A DNA stretch of 64,000 nucleotides. Origin: Candidatus Deferrimicrobiaceae bacterium. Lineage in GTDB: Bacteria > Desulfobacterota > Deferrimicrobia > Deferrimicrobiales > Deferrimicrobiaceae. This document shows, piece by piece, positions 55,577-64,000 of this stretch; positions within the stretch are counted from its first letter, which is position 1; every line of letters starts with the position of its first letter. The translations under genes and the position numbers were made by a program. The notes beneath the pieces were generated by a model, which worked only from the letters and a program-made list of their open reading frames with translations, ran no database searches and was not told the DNA's origin. Where the stretch lies: positions 135,611 through 199,610 of the forward strand of contig DASXVV010000011.1 in assembly GCA_036504035.1 (NCBI GenBank), in the 5' to 3' direction.

Positions 55577-56965
55577 CTACTGGAAATCGTCGGTCGCGCG
55601 ATTCTCGAACTTGGTGTACTTCCCGAGCCACGTCAAAGGCACGGTGTCGGTCGGCCCGTTCCGGTGCTTCCCGATGATGATCTCGGCCGTCCCCTTCTTG
55701 TCGTCGGGCGTCTCGGCTTTCAGGTACATCTCCTCCCGGTGGATGAAGAGCACGATGTCGGCGTCCTGCTCAATGGCGCCAGACTCGCGCAGGTCGGACA
55801 GCTGCGGGCGCTTGTCGGTGCGGCCCTCGAGGCCCCGGTTGAGCTGCGACAGCGCGATGACCGGGATCTCGAGCTCCTTGGCCAGCGATTTCAGGCCGCG
55901 CGAGATATCGGAGATCTCCTGGACCCGGTTGTCGGAATTGCCCCGTCCGGACCCGCTCATGAGCTGGAGGTAGTCGATGATGAGCATCCCGATCTTCTTG
56001 TCCTTCTTGAGCCGCCGTGCCTTGGCGCGCAGCTCGAGCGAGCTCAGGCCGCCCGAGTCGTCGATGTAGATCGGCGCCTGGGACAGTTTGCTGACCGACT
56101 TGACGACGTGGACGAACTCGTTCTGGGAGACGAATCCGCGCCGCAGCTTCGTCGCCTCGACGTGCGCGTCGGAGCAGATCATCCTGAGCGCCAGCTCCTG
56201 CCGCCCCATTTCGAGCGAGAAGATCGCGACCGGGATGCGGGACTGGAGCGCCACGTTCTGGGCGATGTTGAGGCAGAGCGCGGTCTTGCCCATGCCGGGG
56301 CGGGCGGCGACGACGATGAGGTTCGAGGGCTGGAAGCCGGAAGTGATCCCGTCGAGGTCGCGGAAGCCGGACGGGACCCCCGTGATCATCTGCTTCTTCT
56401 CGTAGAGATCCTCGATGATCTTCATCGTCTCCTTGGCCATCTCGGCCATGGAATGATAGGAAGGGCGGATCCGGTTCTCGGCGATCGCGAAGACCGCCTG
56501 CTCGGTCTGGTCGAGGAAATCGTTGACGTTGCTCACGCCCTGATAGGCGCTGGCCGTGATCTCCTGGGCCACGGCGATGGCCTGCCGCAGGATCGCCTTC
56601 TCCTTCACGATCCGGGCGTATTCGTTGAGGTTGGCCGTCGTGGGGACCGACTGGAGAAGCTCGGAGATGTAGCTCAGCCCCCCGACCTGCTTCTCGATGC
56701 CCTTGTCGGAAAGGGCGGCCGACAGGGTGAGCTGGTCGATCGCCTGCCCGTTCTCGGAGAGGTCGAGCATCACGGTGAACAGCGTCCGGTGCGAGCCCTG
56801 ATAGAAATCGTCGGGACGCAGCAGCTCGAGGACGTTGCTCATCAGGTCGTTGTTGAGCAGGATCGAGGCCAGGACCGACTGCTCGGCCTCGAGGTTGTAG
56901 GGCGGGACACGGGAGGAGGAGAGGTTCCCCCCGGGATTGCCGTGCGTTTCGCGTAGATCGGACAT
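55577..56965 (-). CDS. dnaB: Replicative DNA helicase DnaB
   Basis: A 462-residue hexameric helicase. N-terminal domain opening PPYNLEAEQSVLASILLN, linker, and RecA-type motor with Walker A AARPGMGKTALCLN, Walker B LIIDYLQLM and the DnaB element ESGAIEQDADIVLFIHR. No intein. ATG 56965 follows GGGGGAAC. It is separated from rplI by a strong hairpin. Confidence 0.96.
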   Translation of the reverse strand: MSDLRETHGNPGGNLSSSRVPPYNLEAEQSVLASILLNNDLMSNVLELLRPDDFYQGSHRTLFTVMLDLSENGQAIDQLTLSAALSDKGIEKQVGGLSYISELLQSVPTTANLNEYARIVKEKAILRQAIAVAQEITASAYQGVSNVNDFLDQTEQAVFAIAENRIRPSYHSMAEMAKETMKIIEDLYEKKQMITGVPSGFRDLDGITSGFQPSNLIVVAARPGMGKTALCLNIAQNVALQSRIPVAIFSLEMGRQELALRMICSDAHVEATKLRRGFVSQNEFVHVVKSVSKLSQAPIYIDDSGGLSSLELRAKARRLKKDKKIGMLIIDYLQLMSGSGRGNSDNRVQEISDISRGLKSLAKELEIPVIALSQLNRGLEGRTDKRPQLSDLRESGAIEQDADIVLFIHREEMYLKAETPDDKKGTAEIIIGKHRNGPTDTVPLTWLGKYTKFENRATDDFQ

Positions 56966-57009
56966 CTTGTTCCCCCCACGGCGGGACACATGCGGATGAC
57001 GGTTCAAAC

Positions 57010-57050
57010 GAAACGTGCCGCCCGGCGTCGAACGCCGGGCGGCACGTTTC
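57010..57050 (-). terminator. Long hairpin between rplI and dnaB
   Basis: A perfect 19-base-pair stem (57010-57028 with 57032-57050) around a CGA loop, followed on the minus strand by TTTG. It can act as a weak terminator or as an attenuator that lowers dnaB expression relative to the ribosomal genes. Confidence 0.7.
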
Positions 57051-57114
57051 TGGTCGAGTCGGTGCCGCGCCGATCATGCGGGCCGCGGCGCCGGATTCGG
57101 CGAGTGAAGCGTGC

Positions 57115-57561
57115 CTAGACTTCCGCCACCACGCTGACGGAGATCTCGGGCGAGAGGTCGGCCGAAAGGCGGACCTTGACCTTGTAGTCGCCCAGCTGCT
57201 TGATCGGGTCGGCCAGCTGCACCAGCTTGCGGTCGACCGGAACGCCCTGCTTCTCGAGCGCATCGGCGATGTCGCGCGAGGTGATCGCCCCGAACAGCTT
57301 GCCTTCCTCGCCGGCCTTGGCGGAAAGGGTCAGCGAGACGGCGGCCAGCTTGTCGGCGACGCCCTGGGCGGCCTTGCGGGACTTCTTCGCACGCGCCTCG
57401 ATGACGGCGCGGTCATGCTCGAGCGTCTTGAGGTTCCGCGGATTGGCCTGCACCGCGAAGCTCTTGGGGATGAGGAAGTTGCGGCCGTAGCCGTCGGCGA
57501 CCTTGACGATCTCGCCGGCCTTGCCCAACTTGTCGACGTCTTCCCTGAGTATCACTTTCAT
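57115..57561 (-). CDS. rplI: Ribosomal protein L9
   Basis: A 148-residue L9 with the standard N-terminal RNA-binding domain (MKVILREDVDKLGKAGEIVKVADGYGRNFLIP), central long helix and C-terminal domain (GKLFGAITSRDIADAL). Twelve bases behind rpsR. Confidence 0.97.
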   Translation of the reverse strand: MKVILREDVDKLGKAGEIVKVADGYGRNFLIPKSFAVQANPRNLKTLEHDRAVIEARAKKSRKAAQGVADKLAAVSLTLSAKAGEEGKLFGAITSRDIADALEKQGVPVDRKLVQLADPIKQLGDYKVKVRLSADLSPEISVSVVAEV

Positions 57562-57572
57562 CGGCGCACCCC

Positions 57573-57863
57573 CTACCGGACCTGGGTCGCGGTGAACGGG
57601 ATCAGGGCGATGATGCGCGCCTTCTTGATCTCGGTCGTCAGCTTCCGCTGGTGCTTGGCGCAGGTGCCCGAGATGCGGCGGGGGACGATCTTGCCGCGCT
57701 CGGAGACGAACTGCTTGACCAGGTAGACGTTCTTGTAGTCGAGCTGCAGCTCCTTTTCGGCACAGAAGCGGCAGAACTTCTTGCGGACGTACCGACGTTT
57801 CCCTCCGGGACCGCCCTCCCGTCCGCCGGGACCGGAAGGACGGGGCTTATACGGTGTGCTCAT
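57573..57863 (-). CDS. rpsR: Ribosomal protein S18
   Basis: A 96-residue S18. After a Gly/Pro/Arg-rich N-terminal extension of about 25 residues it has the core [12 protein letters not shown] and [20 protein letters not shown]. The Cys pair and later Cys/His indicate the zinc-binding (C+) form. Confidence 0.96.
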   Translation of the reverse strand: MSTPYKPRPSGPGGREGGPGGKRRYVRKKFCRFCAEKELQLDYKNVYLVKQFVSERGKIVPRRISGTCAKHQRKLTTEIKKARIIALIPFTATQVR

Positions 57864-57902
57864 CGTGCTTTCCTCCTGATATTCTCTTGTTCATTATCGG
57901 TT

Positions 57903-58319
57903 TTAGAATGGGATGTCTTCGTCGGGCGCATCGCCGCCGGACCCGGCGGCGGGAGAACTGCCTCTGGGCCCTTCGGGAGCGCCGTTGCCCTTGCCGGCCG
58001 CCCCGAGAAACTGGACGTTGTCGGCGATGATCTCGATCTTGTTTTTCTTGACGCCGTCCTGCTCCCAGCGACGCTGCCGGAGACGCCCCTCGACGAGCGC
58101 CGGGCGCCCCTTGGAAAGGTACTCGGCGCAGTTCTCGCCCTGCTTGCCGAAGACGGTGACGTCAAAGAACGAGACATGCTCTTCCCATGCATCGCCCTTC
58201 TTGATGCGTTCGTTTACGGCCAGGCCGAAGCTCGTGACCGAGAGACCCGAAGGAAGATAGCGGATCTCGGGATCGCGGACGAGGTTTCCTGCGAGGATGA
58301 CGCGATTGAAGGTGACCAT
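57903..58319 (-). CDS. ssb: Single-stranded DNA-binding protein
   Basis: A 138-residue SSB: OB fold (FNRVILAGNLVRDPEIRYLP, FFDVTVFGKQGENCAEYLSK), Gly/Pro-rich linker and the acidic tip DEDIPF that recruits partners. It lies between rpsF and rpsR as in many bacteria. Confidence 0.96.
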   Translation of the reverse strand: MVTFNRVILAGNLVRDPEIRYLPSGLSVTSFGLAVNERIKKGDAWEEHVSFFDVTVFGKQGENCAEYLSKGRPALVEGRLRQRRWEQDGVKKNKIEIIADNVQFLGAAGKGNGAPEGPRGSSPAAGSGGDAPDEDIPF

Positions 58320-58334
58320 CGCCGCTTCCGGCTG

Positions 58335-58721
58335 CTACTCGACGACCGGCGCGGGAGGCGCGGGGGTCGCGTCGGGCGGGATCGCCGGCGCCTCTTCCTG
58401 GACGGGCGCGGGCGCCACCTTGGCCTTGACCTCGGCCGTACAGAGGGTGGTCATGTGGCGAAGGACACCGTCGATGATCTTGATGTTGCGCTCGACTTCC
58501 TCGACCACGCCGCGATCGCCGGTGTAGAAAAGGAAGGTATAGAAGGCGCTGACCTTCTTGTTGATGGTGTAGGCGAGTCTCCGGGTGCCCCAGTCGTCCT
58601 GCTTGAGCACTTCGCCCTTGTAGGCGACGATGATGGCGGCCAGCTTCGCAAGGAACTCCTTGCGCGTGTCCTCGGATACCTCGGTGTCGAAAAGAATGAC
58701 GGTTTCGTACTTGCGGATCAT
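58335..58721 (-). CDS. rpsF: Ribosomal protein S6
   Basis: A 128-residue S6 starting MIRKYETVILFDTEVSEDTR. The core ends about residue 98 and is followed by a Pro/Ala/Glu-rich tail. GAGGAGGATT precedes the ATG. First gene of the rpsF-ssb-rpsR-rplI-dnaB set. Confidence 0.96.
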   Translation of the reverse strand: MIRKYETVILFDTEVSEDTRKEFLAKLAAIIVAYKGEVLKQDDWGTRRLAYTINKKVSAFYTFLFYTGDRGVVEEVERNIKIIDGVLRHMTTLCTAEVKAKVAPAPVQEEAPAIPPDATPAPPAPVVE

Positions 58722-58794
58722 GTGTTCGAAAATCCTCCTCTCGGATGTTCAAGCCCCCGGTCGTTTTTGCCGGGAGCAAGGAGTTGTTCCCCCG

Positions 58795-59418
58795 TCAGGC
58801 GGGGGAGGCCTTGCGCTTCTGGTTCCAGCGCGTAGATGCCTTTTCGAAGCCGTCCCGGATGAGATCGAGGACGGCGTCGGCCGCGGAGGCGACCGAGCTT
58901 TCGAAAACGTCGCGCGATTCCTCGGGGATCGGGGCGAGCACGTAATCGGCGGCATCCCACCCCGGGGGGGGACGACCGACCCCGATGCGGACCCGGAGGA
59001 AATCGGGCGTCGACAATTCGGTTTGCAAAGAGCGTAACCCGTTGTGGCCGCCCGCGCCGCCGCCCCGCTTGAGCCGGACATCCCCGAGCGGGATGTCGAG
59101 GTCGTCGTGGAGGACGACAAGGTCTTCGGGCGATTCGGCGTAGTTCCGGAAGACGGAAGCGACCGCCGTGCCGCTCAGGTTCATGTAGGTCTGCGGACGC
59201 GCCAGCATCACGATCTCGCCGGCGGCATCGCCGATGCCGTACTCGAGCTTGCCTTCGACGTGGAGCCGGATGCCCAGCGTCCCGGCGAGACGGTCGATGG
59301 CCTGAAACCCCGCGTTATGGAAGGTCGGCGCGTAGCGCCGCCCGGGGTTCCCCAGCCCGACGATCAGGCGGGAGGGGCGCCGGTTATCCCTTTCCCTTCT
59401 TGGCGGGTTCGGCGACAC
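58795..59418 (-). CDS. pth: Peptidyl-tRNA hydrolase
   Basis: A 207-residue esterase that frees tRNA from stalled peptidyl-tRNA. SRLIVGLGNPGRRYAPTFHN carries the family start and the catalytic His (HNAGF), followed by PQTYMNLSG, LVVLHDDLDIPLG and GGGAGGHNGLRS. The start is taken at GTG 59418, 35 bases inside rplY; a later non-ATG start is possible. Confidence 0.95.
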   Translation of the reverse strand: MSPNPPRRERDNRRPSRLIVGLGNPGRRYAPTFHNAGFQAIDRLAGTLGIRLHVEGKLEYGIGDAAGEIVMLARPQTYMNLSGTAVASVFRNYAESPEDLVVLHDDLDIPLGDVRLKRGGGAGGHNGLRSLQTELSTPDFLRVRIGVGRPPPGWDAADYVLAPIPEESRDVFESSVASAADAVLDLIRDGFEKASTRWNQKRKASPA

Positions 59419-60043
59419 TGGCTGCTGCCGGCGCTTCGACGGCGGCGCCCTCTTCGGATGCCTTCACGGCCTCGTCCTTGGGCGTGTGGACCGCGGCGAT
59501 GGCCATCTTGAGGTCCTTCTCGACCGGCTTCACGCCTTCGGGGAAGGCCAGCGCGCCAAGGTGGAGCGTATCGCCGAGGTTAAGCTCGGACACGTCGATC
59601 TCGATGAACTCGGGGACGTTGTCGGGGGTGCAGCGGATCTCGAGCGACCGGATCATGACCTCGAGGATGCCACCGAACTCGACCCCCGCCGGCTTGCCCT
59701 TGACGCGGAGCGGAACCTCGACGTTGAACTTCTTGCCGGCCGCGACCTCGTAGAAGTCGACGTGGGTCACGCTGTCGGTCACCGGATGGAACTGGAATTC
59801 CTTGAGGACCGCGAACGACTCGCTCGACTCGGCCCCGTCGAGCACGCTCATCTTGACGATGACCGTGCCGTGCTTGGCCTTGGAAAGATACTTTTCGAGC
59901 GGCCGGCGCTCGAATTCGAGATTGCGGCTCGGAAGCCCCTTGCCATAGATCACGCCCGGGACGCGTCCTGCATGCTTGGCCTTCCGGTTGGCCTGCTTCC
60001 CGATACCCTGGCGGATCGTAGCCGCCAATTCGACGATTGCCAT
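59384..60043 (-). CDS. rplY: Ribosomal protein L25 (CTC/TL5 form)
   Basis: A 219-residue long-form L25: N-terminal 5S-rRNA-binding domain (RKAKHAGRVPGVIYGKGLP) and the C-terminal beta domain (PLRVKGKPAGVEFGGILEVM, IDVSELNLGDTLHLGAL) plus an Ala/Glu/Lys tail. Its ribosome-binding site, TAGGAGGATAAGG, lies in the duplicated 20-base segment after prs. Confidence 0.95.
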   Translation of the reverse strand: MAIVELAATIRQGIGKQANRKAKHAGRVPGVIYGKGLPSRNLEFERRPLEKYLSKAKHGTVIVKMSVLDGAESSESFAVLKEFQFHPVTDSVTHVDFYEVAAGKKFNVEVPLRVKGKPAGVEFGGILEVMIRSLEIRCTPDNVPEFIEIDVSELNLGDTLHLGALAFPEGVKPVEKDLKMAIAAVHTPKDEAVKASEEGAAVEAPAAASVAEPAKKGKG

Positions 60044-60056
60044 TGCCTTATCCTCC

Positions 60057-60096
60057 TATACGAACAGCGAACTGACTATACGAACAGCGAACTGAC
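60057..60096 (-). repeat. Tandem 20-base duplication at the prs end
   Basis: The 20 bases at 60077-60096 are repeated exactly at 60057-60076. The unit includes the last codons and stop of prs (SSLFV-stop); the second copy sits between prs and rplY and provides part of the rplY ribosome-binding site. Confidence 0.95.
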
Positions 60097-61017
60097 AGAA
60101 TCGTGGAAATGGATGCGCTTGATGGCCTCGCCCAGCAGGTTGGCCACGGAGAGCACCTTGATCTTCTTGCAGGCCGTCTTGTCACCCAGCGGGATGGTGT
60201 TGGCGACGACGAGCTCACGGATCTGCGAGTTCTCGATTCGCTCGATGGCGGGGCCGGACAGGACGGCGTGCGTCGCACAGGCATAGACCGCCTTGACGCC
60301 CTTGGCGGTCAGCGCGTCGGCCGCCTGGACGAGTGTGCCGGCCGTGTCGACGATGTCGTCGAGCATGATCGCGGTCTTGCCCTCGACCGCGCCGATGATG
60401 TTCATGACCTCGGCGACGTTGGGCGCGACCCGCCGCTTGTCGATGATGGCCAGCGATGCGTTGAGCCGCTTGGCGAACGCCCGGGCCCGCTCGACGCCGC
60501 CGGCATCGGGGGAGACCACGACGATGTCGCCCTCGTTGGCGAACCTGGACTTGATGTATTCGAGCATCACCGGCGCCGAGTAGAGATGGTCGACCGGAAT
60601 GTTGAAGAATCCCTGGATCTGGCCGGCGTGGAGATCCATCGTGATCACGCGGTTGACGCCGGCCGCCGTGAGGAGGTCGGCCACCAGCTTGGCCGTGATG
60701 GGGGCCCTCGGAAGGACCTTGCGGTCTTGCCGGGCGTATCCGTAGTAAGGAATGACCGCGTTGATGCGCTTGGCCGAGGCGCGCTTGAGCGCGTCGATCA
60801 GGACGAGCAACTCCATCAGGTGATCATTGGCGGGGCTGCAGGTCGGCTGGATGATGAATACGTCGGCGCCGCGGACGTTCTCGCGGATCTCGACGTTGAT
60901 CTCGCCGTCGCTGAACCGCTTGGCCACCGTGGTCGCCAGCGGGATGCAGAGGTGGGCCGCGATCTCTTTCGCGAGGTCGATGTTTGCGTTTCCTGAAATA
61001 AGCTTTAGCCTGGTCAC
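60076..61017 (-). CDS. prs: Ribose-phosphate pyrophosphokinase (PRPP synthase)
   Basis: A 313-residue class I PRPP synthase that makes phosphoribosyl pyrophosphate for nucleotides, His and Trp. Motifs: [27 protein letters not shown], the signature [39 protein letters not shown] and the PRPP loop [11 protein letters not shown]. It follows tRNA-Gln and shares its 3' end with the 20-base duplication. Confidence 0.97.
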   Translation of the reverse strand: MTRLKLISGNANIDLAKEIAAHLCIPLATTVAKRFSDGEINVEIRENVRGADVFIIQPTCSPANDHLMELLVLIDALKRASAKRINAVIPYYGYARQDRKVLPRAPITAKLVADLLTAAGVNRVITMDLHAGQIQGFFNIPVDHLYSAPVMLEYIKSRFANEGDIVVVSPDAGGVERARAFAKRLNASLAIIDKRRVAPNVAEVMNIIGAVEGKTAIMLDDIVDTAGTLVQAADALTAKGVKAVYACATHAVLSGPAIERIENSQIRELVVANTIPLGDKTACKKIKVLSVANLLGEAIKRIHFHDSVSSLFV

Positions 61018-61105
61018 ACGTATCCCCTGTAGGGAGTGATTAAACCGAAAGAGTTGAATATTATATCGGGCGAGGCCCGCTTGGCAAGCGTAAAAACAGG
61101 GACGA

Positions 61106-61179
61106 TGGCTGGGAGGGAAGGGGTCGAACCTTCATTCGAGGCTTCAAAGGCCTCTGTCCTTCCGTTGAACGACCTCCCA
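61106..61179 (-). tRNA. tRNA-Gln(TTG)
   Basis: A 74-base cloverleaf from TGGGAGG to CCTCCCAGCCA with encoded CCA. The anticodon loop CTTTGAA gives TTG (Gln, CAA codons). It lies 14 bases after spoVG and 88 bases before prs on the same strand, so it is probably processed from the shared transcript. Confidence 0.95.
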
Positions 61180-61193
61180 GCGCACCGGTGATC

Positions 61194-61478
61194 TTACTGG
61201 GCGGCGGCTACAGCGTCAAGCACGGAGGCCTCCCGCCCGTATTCGCCGAGCACGGCCTGCTCGATCATGTCTCGCGTCTCGTTGTTGAGCGGGTGCGCCG
61301 TGTCCCGGTAACTGCCGTCCTTGGTCTTCTTGCTCGGCATGGCCACGAACATGCCGCTGGTTCCCTGGATGACCTTGAGATCCCTGACGACGAAGCAGTC
61401 GTCGAAGATGATCGTGGCGTACCCCTTCAGCTTCTCGTTGTCGAATACCGGATAGACCTTCACTTCCGTGATCTGCAT
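61194..61478 (-). CDS. spoVG: SpoVG family RNA/DNA-binding regulator
   Basis: A 94-residue SpoVG: MQITEVKVYPVFDNEKLKGY, IIFDDCFVVRDLKVI and GMFVAMPSKKTKDGSYRD. SpoVG proteins bind nucleic acids and modulate expression in many bacteria, spore-forming or not. The gene is 20 bases downstream of ispE, with AAGGAGGGGG before the ATG. Confidence 0.95.
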   Translation of the reverse strand: MQITEVKVYPVFDNEKLKGYATIIFDDCFVVRDLKVIQGTSGMFVAMPSKKTKDGSYRDTAHPLNNETRDMIEQAVLGEYGREASVLDAVAAAQ

Positions 61479-61498
61479 GTCCCCCTCCTTCCGTTGCC

Positions 61499-62365
61499 CT
61501 AGATGTTTCGCGCCAGGAAAATCGTGTTGCCCGTGTCCCGGGAAAGCGCCCCCTGCGCTTCCCGCGCCTTGCCCTCTTCGCGGAACAGGCCGAAGATCGA
61601 CGAGCCGCTGCCGGTCATCGCCGCGGTACCGGCGCCCGCGTCGAGCAGCTGTCGCTTGATCGCATCGACCTGGGGGTAGACGCCGGCCCATGCCCCCTCG
61701 AAATCGTTGTCGACGCAGCCGACCAGCGCGTCCCAATCGCGCGGAGGCTCGAACGCGTTCTCCCCCGGTGCTTCGCCGGGGCCGCGCCGGAGCCGCGCAT
61801 ATCCCTCGGCCGTCGGCATCCCGAACGGCGGCTTGACGACCACGGCATGGAACGGGACCGACCAGGTCAGCGGCGTCAGACGCTCGCCGATCCCCTCGGC
61901 CAACGCGGCCCCGCCCACCGTGAAGAAGGGTACGTCGGCGCCGACCTTCGCCGCCATGTCGCGCAGGACGTCGGGAGGCGGCTCCGCGCCCGTCAGGGCG
62001 GTCAGGCCCTTGAAGGTCGCGGCGGCGTCGGAGCTGCCTCCGCCGAGGCCCGCTTCCATCGGAATCACTTTCCGGATGCGGATTCGCACCCCGGAGGTCA
62101 CGCCGGCCCACGCCAGGAAAAGCCCGGCGGCCTTTCCGCAGCTGTTGTCCGAGCCGGACGGCACGCCCGGCCGATCGGACAAGACCTCGATTCCCTGCGG
62201 AATCCCGGTCACCGTGACCATGTCATAAAGGGATATCGGAACCATCAGCGAACGAATGTCGTGATAGCCGTCGGGACGCTTTCCGAACACCTTGAGGGTG
62301 AGGTTGAGCTTGGCGGGCGCGAGCACGGAGACGGAGCAGGTCTTATCCAAAGGACGCCTTTTCAA
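61499..62365 (-). CDS. ispE: 4-diphosphocytidyl-2-C-methyl-D-erythritol kinase
   Basis: IspE phosphorylates CDP-methylerythritol in the MEP isoprenoid pathway. The 288-residue GHMP kinase has APAKLNLTLKVFGKRPDGYH, the ATP-binding IPMEAGLGGGSSDAAATF near residue 105 and the C-terminal AAMTGSGSSIFGLF. It starts the ispE-spoVG-tRNA-Gln-prs-rplY-pth series. Confidence 0.95.
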   Translation of the reverse strand: MKRRPLDKTCSVSVLAPAKLNLTLKVFGKRPDGYHDIRSLMVPISLYDMVTVTGIPQGIEVLSDRPGVPSGSDNSCGKAAGLFLAWAGVTSGVRIRIRKVIPMEAGLGGGSSDAAATFKGLTALTGAEPPPDVLRDMAAKVGADVPFFTVGGAALAEGIGERLTPLTWSVPFHAVVVKPPFGMPTAEGYARLRRGPGEAPGENAFEPPRDWDALVGCVDNDFEGAWAGVYPQVDAIKRQLLDAGAGTAAMTGSGSSIFGLFREEGKAREAQGALSRDTGNTIFLARNI

Positions 62366-62428
62366 ACGATGTTTTCATAAAAGCATGACCCATGGGAGCT
62401 CGCCGTGTCAAGGATGAAAGCGCACGGG

Positions 62429-64000
<1,572 letters not shown>

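Overview
The window is a GC-rich bacterial chromosome segment with tightly packed genes, most of them on the minus strand. A diderm, anaerobe-leaning member of the Desulfobacterota (the old Deltaproteobacteria, Geobacter-like) is the best fit. The signs are a periplasmic tetraheme cytochrome c, a selenocysteine tRNA, SpoVG beside prs, a dusB-ntrB-ntrC operon, heptose (LPS) genes, an outer-membrane barrel protein, a PpiD-like chaperone and a membrane pyrophosphatase. This placement is inferred from gene content only. Many operons use 4-base stop/start overlaps, including an unusual number of TTGA junctions with TTG starts.

Left core (1-7.2 kb): the start of a biotin carboxylase gene, purC, a heterodimeric ABC exporter coupled to an M50 membrane protease, queH, selC (tRNA-Sec), an outer-membrane protein and tRNA-Val(CAC).

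Genomic island (about 7.2-20.8 kb): the 3' end of tRNA-Val is repeated at 20767-20806 (36 of 40 bases identical). Between the copies lie only minus-strand defence-type genes: hipB-hipA, a NERD-zinc ribbon protein, then hsdR-hsdM-DUF1016 nuclease-hsdS-a 54-codon small gene-mcrB-mcrC. The hsd and mcr genes touch or overlap almost throughout, so type I restriction-modification and a McrBC-type modification-dependent restriction system look like one transcription unit. No integrase is visible.

Middle (20.8-38.4 kb): an O-methyltransferase; an isc-like operon whose IscS homologue lacks the PLP lysine and is flanked by two 65-residue half-ferritins; a TlpA-like thioredoxin, a ferredoxin and a NifU-C domain protein; a LysM protein and an acyl-CoA ligase; the tetraheme cytochrome; a coiled-coil lipoprotein and a CBS-domain protein; a GHMP sugar kinase, gmhA and a deoxyhypusine synthase-like protein around a 1-kb gene-free, hairpin-rich stretch; and trxA with a thioredoxin-fold lipoprotein.

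Right core (38.4-64 kb): the rod-shape cluster mreB-mreC-mreD-mrdA-rodA; a PpiD-like foldase and a nuclease; hppA; dusB-ntrB/ntrC-like-thiE-thiD-SMR transporter; then on the minus strand ispE-spoVG-tRNA-Gln-prs-rplY-pth and rpsF-ssb-rpsR-rplI-dnaB, ending in a clpB gene cut by the window edge.
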